21,556 nt of DNA. Source: Euplotes aediculatus. Its lineage: Eukaryota > Ciliophora > Spirotrichea > Euplotida > Euplotidae. Position 1 is the first letter of the stretch; every line of letters starts with the position of its first letter. A program made the position numbers and the translations under genes. Shown piece by piece: positions 10,250 to 21,520 of this stretch. The notes under the pieces are model-generated. The model saw nothing but the letters and a program-made list of their open reading frames with translations. It did no database searches and had not been told where the DNA came from. The stretch spans positions 1 to 21,556 of the forward strand of contig JAQGFW010020753.1 in NCBI GenBank assembly GCA_030463445.1, in the 5' to 3' direction.

Positions 10250-13200
10250 TAGGAGAAATAATTGATGATTTTTTGGAATGTGCCAAACACATAGCTTCAG
10301 ATCAGACTATCAACTCTACTCTCGCTAAAATTATTTTCAATCAAAAGACTAAGCAATATTTTGATCCGATTGATATACAGTCATTTGCTGATGTCTATTT
10401 TGAAAAATACCAAGCTATTTTAAATGAAGCTACAGCTGAAGCAAATAATAACTCCATATCTATTACTAGTTACACTAATAATAGTCAAAATGATATGCAA
10501 AATAATAGAAAAACAATCATATTCTTTTCAACGACTGTTCAACAACGTTTTAGAAATAAGATCGACAGTGATGACGACTTTTTTAATCAAAATAGTAAGT
10601 TCGCGCTTGGAGATATGCTCGTTGATTCTGCTATGTGCTTCTCTCAACATGAAAATATAATTAAAAAAATCCAACAAAAGTATGATTTTAATTCTCTCAT
10701 TCGCGTTCTGAATGTTAAAGATGAGTCGTTTCATTTGTTAGAAGTTATTGTTTGACTACTCAGATCATGCTTTTTAAATCCAAACATTCAATATCAAACA
10801 GTTGACGAATCTCAAATCTTTGTGATCAAGAAATATATTTACAATCAGCTTAACAAGATAACTGATTTAAGCAATATTAGCCAAATAAGATTTGCAACCG
10901 AATCAATAAAGCTATTGTCAAATTGCAGCGATAAAATGAACAAAGAAGACGAGCTACTAACTATATCTGGATCTTTATTGGCCAATCTGCTTAAAGATTT
11001 TGATGTCTATGTATTACCTAATGCTATTGATTTCGCACCAGGCGATGCAGAAACGTTTCTTGGTCATTTATTCATGGTCCTTCACAATATGTCTGTTGAT
11101 AACGAGTGATTCGAAAGAGATATTGTGCTTGAAACTCACCAGAGGCAACTTGTTGATGCAATTTTGAGACTCAGTATAAAGTTTGAATTCAAGAAGCTAT
11201 TTTTAAAGAAAAGTGAGCTCAACTTTAATCTTTTTGCTTCCTTGAAAATGAATAAGTATTATTTTGAAAAGTGAATCGTCTTGCTTATTTTAAAATACGT
11301 AGATATTCCATTTGACGAAGATTTCACAGACCTACTTTTTGATACGCTTTTTCATTTACAATCAAACCCGAAGGATTCACTACTCATTGAAAAAGAAGAC
11401 AGACTAACAGATCAGATGTTGACTGAATTGTGGTCAAAAAATAACTTCCAGTACAGAGGGACTGACAAAGAATTTACTAATTTTGCTCAGATTGTTCAAA
11501 ATACCATTGTTTCAATTCATAATTGCGAAATTACAAGAAGCACTCAAAATTTAGATGAAATCAATCAATTACTTAAAATTTTGATAAAAATGCAAGAAGA
11601 CAACGATAATTTAAGAAAGCAAAATATTGATTCAAGATACGCAATAATTCTTGCTGAACTTCTTTACAAGATCAGATGCAACTCAACATTTATAAAGATC
11701 AGGTGAAATAGGTTAATAAATGAGTTGGTTGTCAAAGTTTATAAATTTTTAGGCCATTTTATGTATAATAACCAACAGATTTGAGTTAGGCTTTGGTACT
11801 TTAGCCACAAATTATTTTGCATGAAGTGGTGGAATGATAAGCTTAACAGATACCATGCTGAGTTCTTCCTCCTTTGTGTTGAGGGCTTAGGAAAATACAA
11901 AACAACACTTTATACAAAGGAGTTGTTTTCAAAAGTAATCAAGAGTATTAGAGAAATATTGGTTGCAGAACTACAAAAGGAAGTATCAAGGCATAAAGAT
12001 GACGAATCTTTAAACAAACTTCTTACTTTTATTACACAAATTGGAGAAAAGCACCAAAATAATACAATAAAAAAAGATGGAGAAGAGAACAAAGAAGAAA
12101 GTTATTTTGATAATGGAAGCCAAAGAAAGGAAGAGAGTAAAGAAAATGAAGAAGAAAGTAAAATATCATTTATCTTTCCTAAATCAGAGCATATTTTTAA
12201 ATTATTGAATATTTTTGGAAAAGAATCCGTTGCTAACAAATTTTGTGATCATTTAATTCAAGTACAAGATGATCAAAATGATGCTGAATCTCAAAAACAG
12301 GAAGATGACAACCAAATAATGAATGGATTTTGACTTTCTCTCAATAAATGAGAAATTGTTGAGGTTTTCGAAAAACTTGTCAAATCAATAAAGGATAAAG
12401 AAAACAGATATGATAAAAGAGTTTTATTCATTTTAAACTTTATTTACAAGGCGATAAAGTATGTAACCGAGAGAGATCAGGAATACCAAAATATGAGGCA
12501 ATATCAGTACATAATAAACATGCTTTTATTTATTGTCAAAAGTAAAGAACTAATGAAAAATAATGATATTAAACGAATGTTCAGCTCAGAGAAAGCTATT
12601 AATTCGTGGTTCGAAATTATCAGCAAAGATAATGACTTCAACTACATAAGCAACCACGTGAGAAGTATCGTTTGTGAGATACTCTCTGAAATCATAAAGA
12701 TAGACTCTCAATTTGCAAGAACTAAAATCATGTTCTGGACATACAACATGGACAAAAATGATGAACTTTTGAATAGATTTGATCTGTTGGTACAACACTT
12801 CACAAATTTAGTAATTCATAATGAAAAACAATTCAGTTTGATTCATCATGAGTCAGATAAAATTTCAGATTATTTAGAGATTCATTCTTACATGACATTT
12901 TTAAGGTCACTTTGTGACAACTCAAAAGAATTCCAAGATTATCTTCGAAAACAACACAACAGAATAAGAAGCACGAACTTCATTTTGATAGTCTCAAATT
13001 TAATTAGAGTTTATGTAGAGTTCACAATGTACGAGGTTTCGTTGAAAATATTAATAGACGCTTTCGAGTTGTTTTATGCATTGATTAACCAAAAGAAGCA
13101 GGAAAACAAAAAATTGTTTATTAGCATTCAGATTTGCAAATACGTTAAAAAGATCATGCAAATCGGGTGGTTTTCTAATAACAAGTACTTCTTGTTGAAT

Positions 13201-15279
13201 GGAGAAGAGCCAAGAGATGGAAAGATCCCATTTAATAGCAACAAGCTCATTCTCGAACTCAAGTTTAAAGCTTTGCAAGTCTGCAACCAAATTTATAATG
13301 AAAATTTTAAAAATGAATTTTTGGTATCTATTGGAAAAGGAATCTTAGACGAAAATTTAAAGATGGGCTACTCACACTTGATGCATTTTAACAACGGTTC
13401 AATACATAGCAAGTTCTTTATTAAAAACAATAAAACAAGCGATAATTTTAATATTCAAATGCTTTTTGAGTGATACTACCTAAGGGCGAAGATTTCAGAT
13501 TTAAATGAGATACAACCGCAAAATATTATTCAATCTAATGATAATGAATACAAATTTTATAAATTCTATAAAGCTGCTAAAATGAGCTTCTTTAATCTTC
13601 AAAATGTATGTAATAATTGGTTATCCAATTTAAGCATAAAAGAATACCAAAATCACTTAAAAACAAATAATTTTGAGAGAAATACGAATAACTTCTTTGA
13701 GAGATGCAGCTCTCATATCGAGATTTTAATCCCTTGAAGATTGAAAGAAAACGATTCAAACGATGATCCATTTTTGACTTTCATAAATCATCCAGAGAGA
13801 TTAATAGAGGAGAAAAATACAATAGTAACGAAATATTTAACAATTCAACCAAGATTTTTATTGATGACACAAAAACAAAAAACTGAATTTTGGACTGGAT
13901 TTACAACTGATGATCCAAAGTATTTTTGTAATCAATTGCAAAAGTATGGAATTGAAAAGAATGATGAATTCATGATAATGGAGAAAATTCAAAATTCCAG
14001 GTATTGCCTTCCAGGTTGAGTAAATTGAGAAAATTGGTTAGAGATGATTTTAGCTGTGCTAGTTTTTGCCATCAATGCTATGATTTTTGCTGGATACAAA
14101 GTTGATGATACTTCAGGAGAGCTCCAGCTCTTTAATTCTAAAACTGCTACAAATATTATTGTATATGGGATTGGTTCTATCATCTGCGTAGGCTACTTCT
14201 ATATTATTTTGATACGCATTATCATCATTATTGGGGTTATAAAGAGTAAGTATGCACTTCAGGATCCAAATCAAAAGGCATTAACAACAAAACAAAGATC
14301 ATTATGGAATGGATTGCTAAATTTATTTGAAATACTATATGCAAATATTAAAAAATACGACTTATGGTGTCTGATTCCATGCTTTATATCTGCATTGATT
14401 GCAATTTCTTATCGCCCCTATTTCTTTATATTCTGTATTATCGTGTTTATAATTTACTCAGATAGCTTAATGGAGGTTGTCTTAGCTCTTTGGGTACCTA
14501 AAAAGAGAATTATAGGGACACTATTCTTAATAATGGGTGTTATTTACATTTATTCAGTAATGTCTCTTACACTATTTAGAAATGATTATTCTCTAAACAT
14601 ATCTAATTCTTGAGAATCTGCTATTACTTGCTATGTTACAATTGTCGACCAGTGGTACAAGAATTATGGTTTAGGAGGATTTCTTTCGATTAATGTCCCA
14701 GCGATTTCGCTAAATAACAGCTTTAGTATCAATTGGGGAAGATTCTCATTTGATCTCATTTTCTTTATCGTAGTTCCAACGCTGCTTATCAATTTAATCT
14801 TTGGCATCATCATTGATAACTTCGAAGAAAGAAGACTCAAAAGAGATCATTTGAAAGAAAATCAATTATCCAAATGCTTTGTTTGAGGAAAGCTTGACTA
14901 CGAAATTGATGACTTCAGTCTTCATACAAAGTTCCTTCATAACTGTTGGGATTACGCATATTATATCGGTTATCTAAAAAGCACTGCGTATGAAGACCTT
15001 GTGGACTATGTTGACATTTATGTGAAGGGAATGATTGACAGCAACAAAGTCGAGTGGTTCCCTTGCTATTTCTCAAAGAATGATAAAAACTTTCCTATTA
15101 CTTCGCTTATCCAAGGAATTTCAAACAAATTTGATACATCCGAGAACAACATCGATAGAGGTCTTAACAAAATTGATAATAATCTAAATAACATTCATAA
15201 CAGCTATAACAAGATTGATTATCACTTTTACAATATTGAAGGAAAGCTCAACAAGCTTTTGAATTCTCAAAATAAATAA
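10250..15279 (+). CDS. ITPR: Inositol 1,4,5-trisphosphate receptor-type calcium channel, C-terminal exon
   Basis: One uninterrupted frame of about 1675 codons, with 13 in-frame TGAs (first 10753, last 14884) read as Cys and a TAA stop. The protein releases Ca2+ from ER or alveolar stores as a tetramer. A long helical solenoid comes first, with an acidic low-complexity insert at about 12067-12160. The RIH-associated domain follows at about 12880-13090 (HSYMTFLRSLCDNSKEF, compare family LRFLQLLCENHNRDLQNFL). Membrane segments lie near 14041-14100, 14149-14235, 14356-14412, 14420-14460, 14503-14577 (S5) and 14746-14820 (S6, LINLIFGIIIDNF). The pore loop is 14632-14686. The zinc-finger linker CFVC (14875-14886) has His at 14923 and 14938, then NKVEWFP (family NLDWFP), then an Asn/Ile-rich coiled coil (15136-15276). 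The first solenoid part corresponds to roughly residue 800 of vertebrate IP3R, so upstream exons are needed. RyR is less likely on size. The filter NYGLGGFL departs from the family GGGVGD. Confidence 0.95.
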
Positions 15280-17772
15280 AAAGAACTTATTCCTACTTTT
15301 TATTACAAATTGCATGCAATTATTTTTAACTTTTAATTTTTGTTTTTGATTTCAACTCTCTAAAACTGGTCTTTATAATATTGGTGAGAAAAAAATTTAT
15401 CAAATTATATTTAACTTAGTTATTAGCATTAATATTTATTAGAAAACTAATAACAATAAAAAGTAACAAAGCTTTAATAAAAGAAAGAAAATAATAATAA
15501 TTTATTTGTTTAATTACATTTTTAATAAAGAATTAATATTTAATGCTTGACAGATTTGGTAATTTTAATAGTAATTTAATTGATTAGTATATTTTGTAAA
15601 GCAACATTAATAGGCACATCTTAGTTTATTATATATTTTATGGTTTATATTAAACAAACAAAATAAATTCTCTTAAAATATTTATTTATTATTATTGCTA
15701 AAATTTATTAAAAATTGAATTTTGAAAATAAAATATTTTTTCGTCCTTAAAATGAAAAGAGCTTTAAAATTTAAATCATCAGATAAATCAATTATTTATT
15801 TTTCTAATTTACAAAAGTGAAACAAATAAAAAAATGCTTATATTCATAAAATATTTTTATTTATAAAATAAATAACAGTAGAAAATAAAAATAAAATGCT
15901 TATTGTTTAAAGTGCCTAACAGATATTTAGTCTCAAGATATGAATTATTAGCATTGAAACCATAATTTAAATATTATAATTAATCAAATTCTAAACTAGA
16001 AAATTTATATGTTTGAGAATCAATATTTATCATAATATAGTAATGAAATGATTTTGTATTATTAGCATTTAAACCTAGGTCAATTTAAGAGAATCCTATT
16101 TTGAAAATAAAAATTAATATTGTCTCGATAATTTTTAATAAAGGTATTCTAAATAAAATTTTTTCAAGAAAAATAAGCTTTCAGAAAATATATACTCTAT
16201 AACTATTTTATTTAAGGAATTGTTAATTGGACTCCAATATGAGTCAATTATAATATAAATTTAAATATGAAATTATGACTCTATTCTCTGCTGGAACCTT
16301 CAACTATAAGCACTACTATTTTATTAAAGTAATATGAACTATAGAGAGAAGAGAAAAAAAGACAAAGTAAGGTTGAATTCTAAAAAAATCGCTTTTTCTT
16401 ATTATAGTTTTACAATTTTAAGAATTGGCCAAGTATAAATTCAAAGACTAAATTTCTTTCTGTTGGATAAAATGATTTTTTCTACTTCAAATATTATAAC
16501 TATTTCATAAGTTTTTGATATGTTTGCTTTTAACAGAAAAGAATACATAGTAACTAAAATAAAGTTTTATTACAAATTCATATTCAATTCGTTCATTAAC
16601 TTTGAAACCTTGGTTAAAAAATTCATAATAGAAAATTGAAAATTTGAATCCTTTCGTCATTAAATTTTAAATTATTACTAATTTCTACTAAAAAAATTAA
16701 GTTTAGGCCGAGTTGTCTATATTAAAAAAGTTTGTTTATAATTTCTTCCAATAAACTTTTAAAATAAATTAAAAGTCCATTTTAATAAATATTTTATCGA
16801 AATCAAAAGTTAAAATTAAAATGCTTATACAATTAACGTACTGAAAACATTAAATTTCATAATAGTGTTGAGTATTATTTTAAATATTTGCAAAATGGCT
16901 TGAGACATATGGCATCGAGTATCTATAAAAGATTAAGCAGAGATTTGGTAAACGCTATTTAGTAAATTAACTTCTCATATTTATCATTCTCAACTATAAG
17001 ATGCTCATTAATGCATAAAGATATGAAAAAAGATTATTTAAAGAAATAAAAATGAATGTGAAGAATCAAAAATTCATTGAGATTATTTACTAAATGAAAC
17101 ATATTTTTGTTTCTTATAAAAAAGATAATACATGCGAAGAGATTATAATGATTATTATGTTTTTGATGATTATTACGATATTGCCAATGGAGTGAATATA
17201 AAGTTTCCTGGAGAAGTAGGAGGATTCCTCTTCTTCTTTTATAATTATTGATATTTCATTTAGATTCAATCTAATTTTTAAAGTTTAATAATAAATTTAG
17301 ATAATATTGTCGTTTTTATTCATAATTAATATTTAATAAAGGTAAAAGTAAGAGCAAATTTGAAGTAGCTTATCTTTATTTTTATTAAAAAATTTTAATA
17401 TTATAATCGTTTTGAGGGTTTTATTACGACCATATTATAATTCTCAAGTAGATTTAGCATAATATCGATAATATTCAAAAAATCAACTTCTCGTTCTCTA
17501 TCTGATCTTTAGCTTTTAAGTAGAAATTCAGGAAACACATTCAATTTCAACAAGTAACAAATGAAATCACAAATTAAAAACTTATATAGATAAAATATTA
17601 ATCCAATTGTGACTCATAAATTTTCAACTGATGGCTGGAGAACAGGCAGAAGAAGCTTTTATAATAGTAGGAGTGAATAAATGAAAATAATATTATCTAA
17701 ATCTAACAATTCAAAACTTATCTAAAATCTTAAAAAATAGTCGTGATCATTCTAAGCCACTTAAAGAATTAG
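15280..17772. other. 3' flank: AT-rich, no supported gene
   Basis: AATAAA at 15271-15276 overlaps the last codons and could serve as a poly(A) signal. After that the sequence is about 80% A+T with stops in all frames. A few short open runs carry less AT-rich codons. One near 17131-17236 contains DDYYDIANGVNIKFPGEVGG. One near 17611-17672 contains THKFSTDGWRTGRRS. I cannot assign either, and both are within what chance allows. No repeat, tRNA or transposon end was recognised. Confidence 0.5.
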
Positions 17773-18072
17773 CAATATAACAAAAATTTGATAGCAATTA
17801 TTAGCGATTACAAAGCAGGAAAATTTAGAGATCGAGAAATAAATTACTATCTTCAGTGCATTGTATTTCTATGTAACATTACACTCAATTATGGAGCTAT
17901 CGACTACAAAACATTCTATCACAGTAAAGATAAAAGTAATTAATAAGAGAAATTAACAAAGATTAATTTCACCATATTCATTGAGCAAATGTTGAATTAT
18001 CCTCACAGTGTCAGATTTTCGGCTTTAATACATATATTTTACATCGATTTGAAATCAATAAAGTTATTTAGT
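17773..18072 (+). pseudogene. IP3R-like first-RIH-domain fragment with internal stops (tentative)
   Basis: A single frame reads QYNKNLIAIISDYKAGKF, then REINYYLQCIVFLCNITLN, then KTFYHSKDKSN. After two TAA codons (17941-17946) it continues in the same frame with EKLTKINFTIFIEQMLNYPH and SVRFSALIHIFYIDLKS to a TAA at 18073. By eye this follows the first-RIH pattern of IP3R (VTKLLEDLVYFV...[28 protein letters not shown]), with the TAAs where the family has a polar Arg-Glu-Arg-Gln run. TAA is a stop in the euplotid code, so this reads as a decayed copy or as exon pieces. No good splice pair removes the stops in frame. Chance resemblance in AT-rich DNA cannot be excluded. Confidence 0.35.
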
Positions 18073-19105
18073 TAACAACAAGATTTTGCTTAATAAATCA
18101 TAATTTTATGCAAATTAAAGTTTTGCACAGACCTTAAAAGATTGCAAAATTCTTATTATAATTTTGATTAATATTAAAGTGTGAAATAATACTATAAGCA
18201 ATTTCATTTTTACAATTAATTAATTATTTATTTATTTCATCATTTCATTCATTTATTTTCCATTCAAATCTTAATTTTATAATTTATAGAATGAAAATTA
18301 GAAAAGAAAATTATTAATAATCTTTTATATTGCCTTTTAATTTAAAATATTTAAATAAAATAAAACATAAAAGTTATAGAAGAAGTTTATTTTTATATTA
18401 ATCAAGTTAAGAATTTTTACAAATAATTTTTCATTTAAATTAATTCCAATTAAAGAAAATCTTCATGATTTTATATTTTCTAAGTAATAACAGATTTAAA
18501 TAGAAATTTGAATTTGTGGAAACTAAAAATTTAAGATAAGTTAAAATGAAGAATAAATTGAGTTTCTATAACTATCTCTTTTGATTTAAAACTTAGAAGG
18601 TAATATAAATATTAAAACACAGCTAAAAATAAATAAGTAGAAAACTATAAACAGTTAACTGTTATCAAATTGCAATTTAATTATTTACATTTAAAATTTT
18701 CTTTTTAACCTTTAAATATAAAAACAATTTATTTCTTTATCAAGAACAATAAAAAATTGAGCTGGATTTTAACTTTTGAAAATGAGAAGATAGTGTTCTC
18801 ATGTGTTATTAAGCAACTATTTTCACTTGTAAACTAATTTTATAAAAACTATTTTATTTGAATGTTAAATTAAGATTAACAATTTTTTTTCTAAATTTTA
18901 AGTTTTGCATAAACTTAATGTTATTTAATTTCTAATTATATTTTCTCCAATAATAAAAAATTGAATATTTTTACAGACAATTTTTAAGTTTCTCTAATTT
19001 ATTATTAAATTTATAGCTTTAATTATAAAAATGAAATATATAATTAAGCAAATATATTTATAATTCCATTAGTAAAAAGCTAAAACATAATATTATACTG
19101 TTATA

Positions 19106-19125
19106 TAGCATAGCATAGCGTAGCA
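19106..19125. repeat. Short tandem repeat, TAGCA x4
   Basis: Four consecutive 5-base units read TAGCA, TAGCA, TAGCG, TAGCA, embedded in AT-rich DNA. It is probably simple slippage with no function implied. Confidence 0.7.
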
Positions 19126-19789
19126 TTTCCATTTACTTTTAAACCTTAAATTTTCTAAATGTTAATAGATCCTTTTGAAATCAACATAAGTGAGAATCAA
19201 ATTATTTTAACCTCCCTTCACCTTTCTCTTTAATTTTAATAATAAAGAAATTTTTTTTCAAGATTTCAGAAATATATTTTGATAACACTTAAAATGTTAA
19301 AATTTAAATTATTGTTATTAGTATAACAAAACTTTTTTAATAAATAAATCTAACTTAGTCTTCTATATTATTTAAATAATTATTATAAAGGATGCAAGAT
19401 TTTTTTTTATTTCGAGAGAAGAAAATAAAATCATAAAAAATATTTTTTTAATAAAATAAGAAATTTCATTACTAAAACTAATATATTGATTTGAGATTTC
19501 ATTTATTTACTTATTTTTATTTAAATCTTTTATTTCAGCTTTGTGAATTAACTGAATATATTTTGATTTCTGGATATCAATTTTAATTGTATTAGAATTA
19601 CAATTTTCATGTTATAAAGATCATATTATCAGAAAATATAAATTAATTCAGACTCTTTTATTTAATTTGTTTAAAATTTTCAGATTATGGATAAATTATA
19701 TAATTTGAAGAGTTTAATAAATTTAGTAACACTTAAAATAATGTATATTATATATCATTATTAATTTACATTTTTACTTAAATTTACTC

Positions 19790-19901
19790 GCTTCTTGCAT
19801 CTGTTCTCTTGCTATCACAAATTGAATCAGGAGTCAAATCCTGGAATTCCATTTTGACTTCTTATTTTATTTATGACGATATGAGAACAAACTCAAGAAG
19901 C
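19790..19901. other. 112-nt nested inverted repeat (possible hairpin RNA)
   Basis: GCTTCTTG (19790-19797) pairs with CAAGAAGC (19894-19901). After a symmetric five-base internal loop, GTTCTC (19803-19808) pairs with GAGAAC (19883-19888). Between them, CAGGA (19828-19832) pairs with TCCTG (19839-19843) around GTCAAA. The inner arm resembles a tRNA T arm, but no acceptor or anticodon arms fit. Either strand could be the active one, and function is unknown. Confidence 0.3.
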
Positions 19902-20459
19902 AATATTTACTTTGCTATCAATTATTTACATTTACTACCACTTAATTAAAAGTGATTATATTCTAAAAGGTATTTTAAAAAATTTATTATATTCAGAAAT
20001 TCATGCTTTCTGTGTATCTCAATTTAATTAAATGAAAGCACACAAAAAGTAAAGAAAATGTTTTATAAAACAAAGCACTAAATAATTTGGCATACACTTG
20101 CTTTCTAAAAAAATAGATATCAAAATAATTTCTGAAAGTTTTCAAAAACTTTAAATTACTAATAAAAATTGGTTCTAAAAACTATTTAATAATATAATAA
20201 TGAATGTCACCCATAATATTTATTTATTTTTGAAATATTATTACTAATAAAGAAACATTAATTTAATTATTTTATTTTTTGACTTATACATAGTTTAAGC
20301 GATATATTTTAAATAAATTAAAAGATTTAAATTAAAACTGAAGCATTTTAAATTCTTTGCTTTAAATCGTATTAAATCAAAATATGTATGATGATCGATT
20401 ATAAGTTAGTAAATATTATTTTCATTTAAACTGCATCCTTTGAGCTTCTCCCTTTCTAG

Positions 20460-21039
20460 AAAATATCATTCTGATCAATAAGGAATCTTATAGCAGTGTT
20501 AGACCTTAGCCTCATTGCTCCAATAAACTTGTTAGCATTGCTAACAGGATAAATGAGATTGATTCAAGAGCGACTGCAAAACTAATGCTGCTCTAAACGT
20601 CAGAGTATTTGATAACTATTAGAATTAGCAAAACTGCAAACATGGGTAGCAGTTGAATTTATATAAACTGTGAAGATAATTAATACATTTTGTTTCTATC
20701 ATAAATATCCTGAAGATCTGAACGATTGTTTGTCAGCTTTATGTTGAAAAGGACTTCATAAATGATGTCGAACATAAAGCATTCTTATTTTTAGAAAATC
20801 ATTCAGTTTATAGTAAATTACTATTCTGTAAATTTAAATTGAGCTGTCAAATATTTTGAAATAATCATACTATCCTTTGATAAAAAATTAGAGTTAAAAG
20901 ATTAAATCACAAGAAACAGTATATAAAGCATATTAAAAGTATTTAAATTCCTTATAGTATATTAGACTTGATTTGCATTCATCAGATGAAATGTAAAGAA
21001 TATCTCAGCATTAACTACTCCGCTATATCAATAAGATGC
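20460..21039 (+). pseudogene. Second IP3R-like RIH-domain patch near the telomere, interrupted (tentative)
   Basis: A pyrimidine-rich tract ending TTTCTAG (20453-20459) is followed by an open run with SIRNLIAVLDLSLIAPINL. A different frame then runs from about 20683 to 21039: INILKICTIVCQLYVEKDF, FINDVEHKAFLFLENHS, FCNNHTILC, TAA, KIRVKRLNHKKQYIKHIKSI, TAA, IPYSILDLICIHQMKCKEYL, SINYSAI. The order of helices resembles the first RIH domain of IP3R ([52 protein letters not shown]). TGA serves as Cys three times, while two TAAs (20881, 20944) interrupt. A stem-loop TGTTAGC-ATT-GCTAACA lies at 20530-20546. This could be a decayed paralogue, exons with unrecognised small introns, or chance. Confidence 0.35.
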
Positions 21040-21042
21040 TAA

Positions 21043-21495
21043 GATTATTACGCAAAATAAAATAAAGCATATTATTGATTTTAGTAATATTAAAAAATTA
21101 TTCTTTCCAGAGTTGATATTCGAATTGCTATTATCCTTTAGTTTCCTCCAAGCAAAATTCTAAGTATTAAAGCATGAAAATTATAAATACACACATTTCT
21201 GAATACAATTAAATACTTTTATTAAAAAGTAGTCAAATTTCAAGTAAATTATGCATTGAATTTAAAAGCATTTATTCAAAAGATTTAATCATAGTTTTAA
21301 AATAAAGTAAGTAGATTTTACAAAAGTTATAATAAATAGCTTTAATATGGTTGTTGATAATTCTTTTTATTTTGATAGTCCGAATATTCTTGGTAAGTTC
21401 ACGTTGCCAACTTCGGGAAAGCCTAAAATAATCTTCTAGAAAAATAACCATAATAGGTTTTATTTTATAAAATTTTATTTGCTAAATTTCATTTA
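21043..21495. other. Subtelomeric AT-rich region without a gene
   Basis: No supported open frame. A GTAAGT-like string near 21393 sits in a slightly GC-richer patch (21380-21425), but no coding stretch is attached to it. The region leads directly to the chromosome-breakage motif and telomere. Confidence 0.5.
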
Positions 21496-21505
21496 AGGTT
21501 CAATT
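21496..21505 (-). promoter_or_regulatory. Euplotes-type chromosome breakage sequence (E-Cbs-like)
   Basis: Read inward from the telomere the strand gives AATTGAACCT. This agrees with the E. crassus breakage consensus HATTGAAaHH as I remember it, differing only at the less conserved eighth base. The TTCAA/TTGAA core ends at 21503 and the telomere begins at 21521, leaving exactly 17 bases, the spacing described for that signal. In the family it directs chromosome fragmentation and de novo telomere addition during macronuclear development. Confidence 0.75.
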
Positions 21506-21520
21506 ATAAAAATTTGTTCC

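Larger units (their letters stand above)
18073..20459. other. AT-rich region without a gene
   Basis: Stops occur in every frame on both strands as far as I could read. The frame of the preceding fragment stays free of TGA for a while past 18073 but has many TAAs, so it is not called. The region contains a short TAGCA tandem (19106-19125) and a nested hairpin (19790-19901), listed separately. Otherwise it is poly(A)/poly(T)-rich filler. Confidence 0.5.

Noticed and set aside
10250-15279. TGA read as Trp instead of Cys
   Set aside because: Some sites would tolerate Trp, but the zinc-finger CFVC and the luminal Cys column require Cys.
19822-19850. tRNA-like T arm (CAGGA/TCCTG around GTCAAA)
   Set aside because: The loop is six bases, no matching acceptor stem or anticodon arm exists on either side, and the outer pairing is a simple hairpin.
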